Origin: a virus
Length of the DNA stretch: 53,288 bases
Reading direction: 5' to 3' (one strand)
IMG/VR virus record: IMGVR_UViG_3300037507_002397
Coordinates: 1-53,288 of that record
Positions 9,201 to 15,957 of this stretch are shown here, one piece after another. A program made the position numbers and the translations under genes. Each line of letters opens with the position of its first letter. The first letter of the stretch is position 1. The notes under the pieces are model-generated. The model had not been told where the DNA came from, searched no databases, and saw only the letters and a list, made by a program, of their open reading frames with translations.

Positions 9201-9678
9201 CGCCCGCGCCAACGCGCCCCAGCGCCGGCTTGAGTGCTTGGTCAATCTGCTTGCTCTTCTCGACGACAGCGCCGAGGGCTTCTGAAAGCCCCACAACGGC
9301 AGCCACCGTAGCTGCCAGCGGGCCGGCGGCGGTTGCGATGGCTTGCAGCGGGCCGACATTCAAGCCGAGATTTCTTGCGACATCGCCTGCCGCGCCGGCA
9401 AGCTCGCGCTGGTCTACGGATGCTTGTTTGGTGGCCTTGCTGAATCGTTCCGTTTCCTCGCGCGCCTTGCGCTGTGCCTGTGCTTCTCCAACAAGGGCGG
9501 CCGTAGTTTCTTTGAGTGCTCCGGAAACAGCCTGCTGCGATTCCTCGAGCGTTCTTGTGCGAGCGTTCGTTGCCTCGATTTCCCGGGCGAGCTTATCGAC
9601 CTGCACCTCGATGGCCTTGAGCGGCCCGGTCATCAGGTCTTGCAGCCGTGCGATGATTTCAAGGTTCTGGTCAGCCAT
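6268..9678 (-). CDS. Tail tape measure protein
   Basis: At 1136 residues this is the second longest gene and sits between the tail chaperones and the tail-tip genes, the standard tape-measure position. The sequence is mostly helical and coiled-coil with many Ala, Gln and Glu, has a hydrophobic stretch near residue 110-130 (AIATAAGPLAATVAAVVG), and ends in a Gly-rich hydrophobic region, all typical of the family. The length sets tail length; at about 1.5 angstrom per residue this would suggest a tail of roughly 170 nm. The start overlaps the previous stop (TAATG). Confidence 0.95.
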   Translation of the reverse strand: MADQNLEIIARLQDLMTGPLKAIEVQVDKLAREIEATNARTRTLEESQQAVSGALKETTAALVGEAQAQRKAREETERFSKATKQASVDQRELAGAAGDVARNLGLNVGPLQAIATAAGPLAATVAAVVGLSEALGAVVEKSKQIDQALKPALGRVGAGALQGFREDLLRLSSETNVAAEEIAAGLSSIFQNTTARSREAVNDLLKQATLLSKVGFGPVASAVQALDGVLGAFQLRIQEASKVTAILATSADRAGVPIDQFANALQAAGPLARQFGLSLSDVSALIVSIKNQGVGLNDATRAIGGLLQIFSEQGNATRKALEGIGVNFQTASRDGEGFAQILADIADKTRNQPELLAQLFPGGARTLQGVFAAVQGSAADFRKEIERTSQAAQDFATQNQRAAENTAGYWKKTFNEISNSAVSVFNEASNAWALVFAGLTGDISKARGEYAALLQSVSQSGIEVEFFKARGVSQQAATFVREVEAAIAAEDPEAVVRVVADLSSFAQSVDSAVGSVVQGITAQVGRLGLGEDVKVGLAGSPLAKLLQLNEADIKLLEGQLGTIFENFRDSASRAGQKIDTAALSSALSSAIERALPAINKLPESVGAAVAKANERLAQLGGVFDGQVGQLKVQGDRIALVFEDIAAASERSANRQAAAQQVVIPALALYAVELGKAAAAAQNAQAILESTLPAKDREALALDRQIANVEALIATYAAEGLAIENLTRALDNLTQKREELSGGQRGTAERAIFSEISQQLAAEALRSERAAVLKIQADAEAQLKLDARAFQEAQDQLLADAQRLADERSAARQNLLRLAYTPAITIAQEDIQRLVTGALGPLSEQLRVLEQAFSSGEISVAEYNRQLAVLRDSALAIRQDFESQITFAEAFSSSIDDLRAELSDVQKQAQSFAQDLTSGLSNAFEGLFNNIAEGKASLRDFGQTIVQVIQQAIARLFALKAASAFLNIFSGGAASGGGGGIGPGVDGAPLGLAMGGVVPGRMKAAQVMGNEEASRWRQVGSALKAGSPVRSYAMGGVATRPQVAVFGEGGGAEAFVPLPGPNRGIPVEFKRGQRPAQEAGTTVQQSVNLTLNVGSLDPRTAADVVLAQMPQIQAAITQAISAGRDRALLGAVRGAVR

Positions 9679-10061
9679 TAGCTCTTGCCCGCTTTCTCCG
9701 CGTTCGCACGCTCAATTTCAGCGCGCTCATGCAGCGCGATCTCGATCAGTCGCATGATACGCGATGGCTGGTCACCGTAGCCCCCTGCCGTGGGAAGGAA
9801 GCCAGCATCGACGGCGCAGGCAAGCCGTAGGATCTCGCTCGCAGCCGTACTGCTTTGGGACTTTGGGCAGCGGTAGTGCTGAACCTGTCCGCGGTTCTTG
9901 CATTCCTCGCAGCCGGAACCCATGCACTGCGAGCAGGTCGAGGTGAAGATCGGCCACCGCGTCGGCGCATCGCACCCCCACTGCTCGCGTAGCTTAGGCT
10001 CGCGGCATCGTGGGCATTTGGCGCTTTGCGTGCCCCAAGTCGCGTGCGCGGCGGCGATCAC
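9678..10061 (-). CDS. Second tail assembly chaperone-like protein with cysteine-rich zinc-ribbon
   Basis: The 127-residue product lies between the G-like chaperone and the tape measure. It has eight cysteines in CPRC, CSQC, GCEEC and YRC clusters, suggesting two zinc knuckles, followed by a helical end (GFLPTAGGYGDQPSRIM) that resembles the carboxyl part of many second tail chaperones. Its frame is -1 relative to the upstream chaperone and it overlaps that gene's stop (GTGA). It may be made by re-initiation at GTG or as a -1 frameshift fusion on the G run ahead of the stop. The tape-measure-chaperone role is inferred from position. Confidence 0.7.
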   Translation of the reverse strand: MIAAAHATWGTQSAKCPRCREPKLREQWGCDAPTRWPIFTSTCSQCMGSGCEECKNRGQVQHYRCPKSQSSTAASEILRLACAVDAGFLPTAGGYGDQPSRIMRLIEIALHERAEIERANAEKAGKS

Positions 10062-10420
10062 TCCCCCGCGGTTTTGCGAGTGACAGCCTCGAACCGATGC
10101 ACCTCGCTGACGATTTCGAGGATCACGGCGAACGGGATCAGTCGGAGGTCTTCATCCGTAGCCCGACCATTGAGGCCGGCGAACTTGACCTCATTACCCT
10201 CGCTGTCCTTGAAATTGCGCCATCCGACGAGCGACAGGCGCGCCATCTGGATGGCCTTTTTCGCCCAGCCTGAATCCTCTGCCGAGTAGGTATCGGCGAG
10301 CTCTGCCGCGTCGAAGACATCGAGAGGCCGGAGCAGCCATGTAGTCTGCTGCTCCGGCGGTTGGGCCGCGTCGCTGGGCGCGATGAACTCGCGTACAGCG
10401 GAGCGAAATGCGATTGCCAT
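10058..10420 (-). CDS. Tail assembly chaperone (lambda gpG-like)
   Basis: This small 120-residue, largely helical protein lies directly downstream of the tail-tube gene and before the cysteine-rich chaperone and tape measure. That is the conserved place of gpG-type chaperones, which coat the tape measure until the tube assembles. The leader contains AGAAAGG upstream of ATG, the extended Shine-Dalgarno form used repeatedly in this genome. The reading frame ends in a GCG GGG GAG TGA context that could allow a -1 slip into the next gene. Identification is by position and size; sequence similarity was not recognised. Confidence 0.7.
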   Translation of the reverse strand: MAIAFRSAVREFIAPSDAAQPPEQQTTWLLRPLDVFDAAELADTYSAEDSGWAKKAIQMARLSLVGWRNFKDSEGNEVKFAGLNGRATDEDLRLIPFAVILEIVSEVHRFEAVTRKTAGE

Positions 10421-10448
10421 AGGGAGCCTTTCTGTTGCCTAGAGTGAA

Positions 10449-11993
10449 TCAGAGAATCGTATAGATCAGCACAAGCTCATTGTCAGACGAGCTTGCGCCA
10501 CCGCTCTGAGAGCCGCCGTGAAGCACGCCGGAGAGCTGGCGAGTAGCGATGCCGTTTCGATCTCCCGTGGTCGCGCCAGTCCACGAAATTCCGGGCATCC
10601 GGAACTCGAACGAGTTTTGCGCGGCCGATCCGACAAAGAAGTTTGCACGGCTCGGCGTGTTGTCCGTGAACTGCTCCAGGTAGTCCCAAGTGCCCTCAGT
10701 AACCAGCTCCGGGTCAATCGAGATAGTCGGAGTGCGACCGCTCAAGACCGTCTCTTGAATTCCGGCGGCATCGGCCATGCATTCGCGAAACCCGATCTCG
10801 TTAGCCATCGCAATATCAATAGAAGCGATGCAGGGACCGTAGCGGTTCGCCCACGACGTGCCAGACTTCATATGAACCAAGTCAGCATCTAGGAGCACCG
10901 GAGGAACTTGAGACGTATAGGTGATACCTGTGACGTTGCCCGCATCCTGAGACGATGCGCCGGAGTTTTCCGACAGGCCGCCTTGGAACTCAAAGGTCAT
11001 AATCATCGGCTCGCCGATACGACCGCTGAAGCTGACCGTCCCGCGCGCGGCCTTGATCGCTTCGCGCACTGCGTCCTTGCTCATGCCGATCGAAAGCGTG
11101 GGGATCTGAAATTGAGCAGCTCCGCCAGTAGTCCCGATACCCGCGTATTGAGTGCCCGTTCCGCCTACGCCGCTCCAGATCGCTTCGCTATTTTGGAAGC
11201 TGCCAGAGATGCGGCGATAGTAGATAAGCGTTGCAGCCGTCGGGCCGCTGCTGTCGGCATAATAGAACTGACCGACAGCATTCGAGGTTGCACCGTAAAA
11301 CACGCCGCCTGCTGTGATGTTCGCCAGGAGACCACTGGCGTCCGTACGAATGACCGAAAGCGGATAGGACCACGGGAACCAAGCCACGCCTGCGGGAGTT
11401 GAGTAGGCAGTGCCAGTAATGCCGCCAGCTACGGCGCTAGGAGCTGCTGCGGTACTTGCGCCGCTAGTCCCACCGCTGAGAGTATGTCCAGCGGTAGTGG
11501 TGAAAGCTGTGATAGTCGTAGCACCGGGATCGAATCCGAGGTGATTTTCCTGCGCGACCCACAGGGTAGTCTGCCCGTCATATGTCGTGCCGACGACCAT
11601 GCCCTTGGCACCGCTAGTCGCCTGAGTGACGATCTCCCCATGCTGGAAAGGACCGGCGGTGATCGCGCCGATGGTCAGCTTGGCGAGCTTCTCTTGACGA
11701 AAACCGCAAGCTCGCAGCGGAAGTCCCCAGGCGGGGACGTTGGTCGCACCGGTGTCCCCAGTCAACTCCATCGAGAACCTGACGGTGCCCGTCTTAGTTC
11801 CGGTCAGGGATTGAAGCGGCGTGAGCGTCTCGCGCTTGATGTTGCGCTCAAAGACATTGACCGAAAAATCTAGTGAAGGGTCAATGACCAGATACTTGGA
11901 GTTGTTGGCAGTAAAAAGATTTGCGAAGGATGTAGCCGTCGCCTCGGTCGCTTCCTGGGCGATGCTGATTTGCTGAAGTCGTGAGAGGGCCAT
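10449..11993 (-). CDS. Major tail tube protein with large inserted domain
   Basis: A tail-tube protein is expected here, between the tail-completion gene and the tail chaperones. The amino end (MALSRLQQISIAQEATEATA) and the carboxyl end (QLSGVLHGGSQSGG, ELVLIYTIL) resemble siphovirus tube proteins, but at 514 residues it is about twice the usual length. The middle, roughly residues 105-330, is Gly/Thr/Ser-rich and contains GxxxTxATSGAKGMVVG-like strands repeated loosely. This is likely a surface beta domain displayed along the tail. The upstream leader has an AGGAACC-type purine run. Confidence 0.8.
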   Translation of the reverse strand: MALSRLQQISIAQEATEATATSFANLFTANNSKYLVIDPSLDFSVNVFERNIKRETLTPLQSLTGTKTGTVRFSMELTGDTGATNVPAWGLPLRACGFRQEKLAKLTIGAITAGPFQHGEIVTQATSGAKGMVVGTTYDGQTTLWVAQENHLGFDPGATTITAFTTTAGHTLSGGTSGASTAAAPSAVAGGITGTAYSTPAGVAWFPWSYPLSVIRTDASGLLANITAGGVFYGATSNAVGQFYYADSSGPTAATLIYYRRISGSFQNSEAIWSGVGGTGTQYAGIGTTGGAAQFQIPTLSIGMSKDAVREAIKAARGTVSFSGRIGEPMIMTFEFQGGLSENSGASSQDAGNVTGITYTSQVPPVLLDADLVHMKSGTSWANRYGPCIASIDIAMANEIGFRECMADAAGIQETVLSGRTPTISIDPELVTEGTWDYLEQFTDNTPSRANFFVGSAAQNSFEFRMPGISWTGATTGDRNGIATRQLSGVLHGGSQSGGASSSDNELVLIYTIL

Positions 11994-12002
11994 AGAAGGT
12001 TC

Positions 12003-12467
12003 CTAAAAGGCGGTGGTTGGGTCTTCGTATAGGGTTCGGTAAAGCACTCGAACCTCCACGATCGCCGAGCAGATCGGGTCTGCCGTCTTCGACACATCGT
12101 AGATTTGATCCGAGAGTATCTGCGTGGTCACGGCCTTGCCGCCGCGGGTTACGTCCGCGGTAAGTGCTACTCGAGCATCGGCAAGGAGCTTGTGCATTTC
12201 GGTTGACCAGTCCGCGCTACGCATGACCAGATGGAGCGCGATGTCCATCGTACTTGTGATGAGGTGCAGCCTGCCGTCCTCGTGGGATTCTCCAGACGGT
12301 ACAACCACGGCCGCGGGAAACTCGTTGATGTCAAAGTCGTTGCCGTTCCATCGGCGCGCAAGATTGACCTTCATTGAGTACGTAGGGGCGTTGATTGCAC
12401 CTAAAGTGCTGACTATGTTCGAGATGATGGATTCCCGGACCGGCGTGCTTGTCGGGTTGTAGGGCAC
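12003..12467 (-). CDS. Tail terminator / completion protein (putative)
   Basis: The 154-residue protein sits immediately upstream of the tail-tube gene, where lambda gpU or HK97 tail-completion proteins are found. Its pattern (RESIISNIVSTLGAI at the start, then FPAAVVVPSGES, then a strand-helix-strand end with IVEVRVLYRTLYEDP) fits the tail-terminator fold that caps the tube. It follows the gpM-like small gene without a gap. Assignment is from position and overall pattern. Confidence 0.65.
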   Translation of the reverse strand: MPYNPTSTPVRESIISNIVSTLGAINAPTYSMKVNLARRWNGNDFDINEFPAAVVVPSGESHEDGRLHLITSTMDIALHLVMRSADWSTEMHKLLADARVALTADVTRGGKAVTTQILSDQIYDVSKTADPICSAIVEVRVLYRTLYEDPTTAF

Positions 12468-12802
12468 TACAGAACCTCCTCCAGCTCGATGGTCAATGAG
12501 CCCGTAGCAGTGGAGTCAAAGATACGCTCCATCGTGTCACGCGCGAAGCGAACTAGGATCGCGCTCTCGCCCTCTGGAGTATAGTTCATCGACATCACAG
12601 GTCCGTATGTCGCCGAAAATAGTGCCTTGATTCTTCGCAGAAGCGCCGACGGGGCACGATCCCAAACAAGGGTGTACACGCGCAGCTCGCGCTGGTTGAT
12701 CTGGCGCACCTGCATCATGCCGCCAAGATCAGAGAACGCGGCTCTTCGCTTGCTAATACGCGTGTATGGAAACTCCGCGCAGATGTCGAAGGTCTCCGCC
12801 AT
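12467..12802 (-). CDS. Small gpM/DUF2460-like protein in the neck region
   Basis: This 111-residue protein resembles the carboxyl domain of the 760-residue minor tail protein at 3986-6268 and the lambda gpM pattern: a paired beta sheet with a helix that ends in LTIELEEVL, compared with FSFDLEEV in the larger protein. It is unusual to find this fold between the head-tail connector genes and the tail terminator. It may be a neck or tail-joining protein that shares the common tail-tube-like fold. Similarity was judged by eye. Confidence 0.5.
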   Translation of the reverse strand: MAETFDICAEFPYTRISKRRAAFSDLGGMMQVRQINQRELRVYTLVWDRAPSALLRRIKALFSATYGPVMSMNYTPEGESAILVRFARDTMERIFDSTATGSLTIELEEVL

Positions 12803-13428
12803 CAGGTAATGCCCTCAAAGGCGCGATTGAATCCGCGCTTGACGGCGTTGCCGACGCGCAGCACGCGATTGGGACCGAGCCTATCCCATGTGCTGCTGAA
12901 CCCCAGCCGCGGTGGCACGTAAACACTTGTGCGAAGCAAGTACAGAGGCTCGATACGCTGCCGCTTCCCACGGCCGGACCGCACGCCGAACAAAAGGTTT
13001 CCGCGCTTGGACGTGAAGAAAAACCCATCCGGGTATTCACGCGGACCTTTCTTTCGGGGAATGCCACGCGGCCCGAGTGCCTTACCAATTGGCAGGGCGA
13101 GATACTTGCCGTTCTTCGGCTTGATCGTCCCGCCGTACTCCTGCAAGTTCGCGTAGCTTGTTCCGGCAGAATATACGCGCACTTGAAGGTCGGAAATCGA
13201 GCCGCCCTGCACCTCGTAGTTGAAGGACTTGTTTAGAAGTCCCGTTCTGCTTTGCAGGATGTCCTTGTCATTTTTCCAGCTTGTGTAGCGCCGGAATCGC
13301 GTGAGCTTCATCTCACGCTGGAACTCCTGCCCAGACTGCTGAAGAGCCTTCTTGGCCTCGGCAAAGACAAGTCCAGGCACACGCTTGAGCGCGCGCTTGA
13401 ATTTGTCCAGATTGCCCTCGAGTCCCAA
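12802..13428 (-). CDS. Neck / HK97 gp10-like head-tail joining protein
   Basis: The gene follows the gp6-like connector by a few bases. I chose TTG at 13428 because it lies seven bases after a GGGGGG run that could serve as the ribosome-binding site and starts just past the previous stop; upstream codons overlap the connector heavily. The ~208-residue product has the gp10 pattern: a helical start (GNLDKFKRALKRVPGLV), then SRTGLLNKSFNYEV, YANLQEYGGTIKPK and a basic end. HK97 gp10-type proteins join tail to head. The start remains uncertain. Confidence 0.7.
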   Translation of the reverse strand: MGLEGNLDKFKRALKRVPGLVFAEAKKALQQSGQEFQREMKLTRFRRYTSWKNDKDILQSRTGLLNKSFNYEVQGGSISDLQVRVYSAGTSYANLQEYGGTIKPKNGKYLALPIGKALGPRGIPRKKGPREYPDGFFFTSKRGNLLFGVRSGRGKRQRIEPLYLLRTSVYVPPRLGFSSTWDRLGPNRVLRVGNAVKRGFNRAFEGIT

Positions 13429-13432
13429 GGGA

Positions 13433-14053
13433 TCAGCCCCCCCACACCATGCGGCGATGTCGACGTGCTGCCTCGCGGACGAGTGCAATCAGAGCAAGCT
13501 CTCCGGTATACTGCGCCGAGCTGTCTCCCATGTCGGTAGCCGTTTGCCCCGGCATGGATCGACGTTTGAACTCGTGAACGCACTGCATATCGCAGGCCTG
13601 TGCAAGCTCTGGATATGCTGTGATGAAATTGGCTGTGCTCGTAGCCATCCCGCTTGTGTATGTGACTTGCACGTAAATTGGAGCGATCGGCCGGCCGCTG
13701 TCTGCATCACGCAGCGGCTCAAAAGATCCAAGGAATCGAAGCTCGCCGCGCTGGGGATCTAAGATGTAGTCCTCGTTCGCTGTCAACGTGTCGGCCGTAG
13801 TGAAGTCTGCCGTGGTGCTGACCTTGACCGTGACCGCGGATCCGGTGTCGACCGGGTAGCCCTTGAGCAGGACTAGCCGCTTGACTGCGCGCATCTGATA
13901 AAGCTCGGTGCGCGCGCTAGTGTGCGCGTGCCGATCCATCAGCCGCTCAATCTCGTAGCCCACAGATTTGATGAGCTGATTGATAAGCACGTCCGATGCC
14001 GAGCCGTTAATGCCCAGACATTCCTTGACGCGTTGTGTAGTCGTGAGATCCAT
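13433..14053 (-). CDS. Head-tail connector (HK97 gp6-like)
   Basis: The product of about 206 residues shows the gp6 family layout. A helical amino end (TTTQRVKECLGINGSASDVLINQLIKSVG) is followed by GYPVDTGS and the LDPQRGELRF strand pair, then YVQVTYTSG and a final helix of the type EFKRR. Such proteins form the ring under the portal. The ATG at 14053 overlaps the preceding stop (TGATG); a TTG one codon upstream is also possible. Gene order (decoration, small protein, gp6-like, gp10-like) supports the call. Confidence 0.8.
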   Translation of the reverse strand: MDLTTTQRVKECLGINGSASDVLINQLIKSVGYEIERLMDRHAHTSARTELYQMRAVKRLVLLKGYPVDTGSAVTVKVSTTADFTTADTLTANEDYILDPQRGELRFLGSFEPLRDADSGRPIAPIYVQVTYTSGMATSTANFITAYPELAQACDMQCVHEFKRRSMPGQTATDMGDSSAQYTGELALIALVREAARRHRRMVWGG

Positions 14054-14262
14054 CAATCCTCAGAAGCTGATGCGTCTTCCGGCTTTTCAGTTTTTGTTTT
14101 GGATTGGAATTCTGGCTCAGATACTTCGATAACCGCAAATCTTCGGTGCATCCCGCTAGGAACATCGTCCAGCGTGTCGATGCGGTCCCCTTTGACCAGA
14201 TAGCGGGTTCCGTCTTTTGTCCAGACTCCATGGGGACCGATGCAGATGTACGCGTATGCCAT
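14053..14262 (-). CDS. Small hypothetical head-tail protein
   Basis: The 69-residue product begins with a compact beta-rich segment (YICIGPHGVWTKDGTRYLVKG) and ends in a charged, probably disordered tail. It lies between the decoration-like genes and the head-tail connector and overlaps the connector start. No family is recognised. The position suggests a minor capsid or assembly role. Confidence 0.65.
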   Translation of the reverse strand: MAYAYICIGPHGVWTKDGTRYLVKGDRIDTLDDVPSGMHRRFAVIEVSEPEFQSKTKTEKPEDASASED

Positions 14263-14264
14263 TT

Positions 14265-14648
14265 TTAGAGTGTGACGCTAGGGGGAGTTGCCAGGGATTG
14301 CGCGTTGTTCATCAGCCAGCATGCAGCGCCAAAAACGGTAGCGGGCGAGTTGCCAGCGGTCACGAGTCTGATGTAGCGGCGCACGTTGATCGTGTCTAGG
14401 TGGAATGTTTGAACGACTAGCCCGCTGGACGCTCCAACAGAAATCGACGGAACGGCAGTCGCGGCAAAAGATGAGCCATCATCGCTGTCCTCGATAGATG
14501 CCGTGAGGTCTTCGCCCGCACCGGAATCGAGAACAAGCGTAATTATCGAGTGGCTGTAGTTTGAAACGTCAATCGCTGCTCCAGTGAATGCCCCGGAGTT
14601 GACCGCGATGACGGTTGCCGTGTTTTTTGTCGCGTCGTCAAAGCGCAT
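14265..14648 (-). CDS. Head decoration-like protein, paralogue 3
   Basis: This 127-residue protein is related to its neighbour at 14648-15040: both begin MR(F/Y)DD-TKN, have a conserved YSH strand near residue 35, a segment on the SxDxxSF pattern, and a RR/QRYIRL-like strand before a short tail. It is probably an all-beta surface protein of the head. The start overlaps the preceding stop (TAATG). The role is inferred from proximity to the capsid gene and composition. Confidence 0.6.
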   Translation of the reverse strand: MRFDDATKNTATVIAVNSGAFTGAAIDVSNYSHSIITLVLDSGAGEDLTASIEDSDDGSSFAATAVPSISVGASSGLVVQTFHLDTINVRRYIRLVTAGNSPATVFGAACWLMNNAQSLATPPSVTL

Positions 14649-15040
14649 TAGAAAATAACCTGCGGCGCTGGGGCCAAGCTGTTCTTCTCGTTCTGCTGAA
14701 TGCAGTACGCTGCATACAGTGTTGGAGTTCCGAGAACGTGGTTCGATAGAATCCGCAAGTATCTCTGATACTTCTTGTGATCGATCAAAAGCGTCCTGAG
14801 AGCATTGCTTGTGTTCGCGTTGATAACCGTGATTGCTCCGCTGATATCCGTGAAGCTAACGTTGTCTGCGCTTTCCTGTACTTTCACGGATAGACGCTGA
14901 CCAGCTCCTGTGCTGCTCATGATAAAAAACTGCACGTGGCTGTAGTTGGCACCATCAATGCTGGCCGATACCGCATCATTGGCCGTAACGTTTGCCATCA
15001 GCGCCGTGATATTGTTCTTTGTTTTGTCGTCGTAGCGCAT
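14648..15040 (-). CDS. Head decoration-like protein, paralogue 2
   Basis: The 130-residue product shares its layout with 14265-14648 and, more distantly, with 15475-15936. It has a polar start, ANYSHVQFFI, QESADNVSFTDISGA, then KYQRYLRI and a short carboxyl tail. Three such genes in a row after the major capsid gene suggest duplication of a capsid-surface beta-sandwich protein. Comparable phage decoration proteins stabilise the capsid or bind glycans; that function here is inference. Confidence 0.6.
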   Translation of the reverse strand: MRYDDKTKNNITALMANVTANDAVSASIDGANYSHVQFFIMSSTGAGQRLSVKVQESADNVSFTDISGAITVINANTSNALRTLLIDHKKYQRYLRILSNHVLGTPTLYAAYCIQQNEKNSLAPAPQVIF

Positions 15041-15043
15041 CGC

Positions 15044-15385
15044 CTACTTCTTTTTCCCGCCGATAGACGGTGCTTCGATGCCAGATGTCGAACCAGTCGC
15101 CGCAGCAGCACGCATCGCTTCGACTTTCTTGATCTCGGCCTTGGGAGTGGCCGGTGTGCTGTTGTTCCATAACTCTCGTTCCTTCAAAAGAACAGGCGGA
15201 ATCGGAGAGACCACTGAGTCGGCCGGAGCTTCTTTTAGTTTGTGCTCCTGACCTTTGACTGCGTGCTTGATGTACGGGTCGGACAGATCCAGAACACCGC
15301 CTGGCTCAAGCCAGACGCGCTCATGTGGATTTCCAATTCCGTGCGGCATCTGCAAAAACCAGCCGCTTGAGACCTGATGAAGCAT
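15044..15385 (-). CDS. Hypothetical head-region protein
   Basis: The 113-residue product has a structured first half (SSGWFLQMPHGIGNP, VWLEPGGVLDLSD) and a Lys/Ala/Pro-rich tail. An AGAAAGG sequence precedes the ATG. It lies between two decoration-like paralogues and directly after a hairpin. The opening resembles small phage head proteins with a WLEPGG-type turn, but no family is assigned. Confidence 0.6.
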   Translation of the reverse strand: MLHQVSSGWFLQMPHGIGNPHERVWLEPGGVLDLSDPYIKHAVKGQEHKLKEAPADSVVSPIPPVLLKERELWNNSTPATPKAEIKKVEAMRAAAATGSTSGIEAPSIGGKKK

Positions 15386-15427
15386 GGATGGGTAAGCCTT
15401 TCTTGCGAACTACTTGGACAAGGCAGA

Positions 15428-15460
15428 GACCCCAAGCGCCGTTCGCAGACGCTCGGGGTC
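15428..15460 (-). terminator. Hairpin between decoration-like gene and next head gene
   Basis: GACCCCAAGCG (15428-15438) pairs with CGCTCGGGGTC (15450-15460) except for one wobble, with an 11-base loop. No run of U follows on the minus strand, so it may reduce downstream expression or stabilise the transcript of the very highly expressed capsid genes rather than terminate fully. Confidence 0.5.
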
Positions 15461-15474
15461 GCTTTGCGTTTGTA

Positions 15475-15936
15475 CTACACGCTGAAAGCGTAGGACAACA
15501 CGTTGGCATCAGCAGCCGTGCTCGTTGAGCCAGAAGCGTATGCCGCTTGCACAGTGGACTGGTCGCTATCTTCGGGATTGAAGAGCACGATGGTCACACT
15601 AAAGCTAGACGCCGTGCTTCCAGCGAACGCCGCATTCGCACGAATGTAGCGAGCCTGCGGAGGAAGATAAACGACACCAGCATATACCTTGTCGTCATTG
15701 GTTGACGTCACAGCCGTGAAGGCTGCTCCGGTAATGCCGGTATAGTTCGTCTCCACTGACGAAGAGGATTGGACCGTAACCGTGACGGTATCGCCAACCG
15801 TCGCGGTATCCAGAATTACCAGCGCGTGAGTATAGCCGATAACATCTACGCCGCGGCCGGCAGTCGTCGCAGTCTTAGAACCGGGAGCGATGCTGCTGCA
15901 AACCTTGACGTGGGTTTGGGGATTGAATGCAACCAT
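15475..15936 (-). CDS. Head decoration-like protein, paralogue 1
   Basis: The 153-residue, Ser/Thr/Val-rich protein comes directly after the major capsid gene, the usual place of decoration proteins. It contains GYTHALVILDT, TVTVTVQSSSSVETNYTGI and YLPPQARYIRA segments matching the strand layout of the two shorter paralogues at 14265 and 14648. A strong AGAAAGGAA motif precedes its ATG. A hairpin follows its stop, suggesting a separate, abundant message end. A head-surface role is inferred. Confidence 0.65.
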   Translation of the reverse strand: MVAFNPQTHVKVCSSIAPGSKTATTAGRGVDVIGYTHALVILDTATVGDTVTVTVQSSSSVETNYTGITGAAFTAVTSTNDDKVYAGVVYLPPQARYIRANAAFAGSTASSFSVTIVLFNPEDSDQSTVQAAYASGSTSTAADANVLSYAFSV

Positions 15937-15957
15937 GTGTAATAGTTCCTTTCTAAA

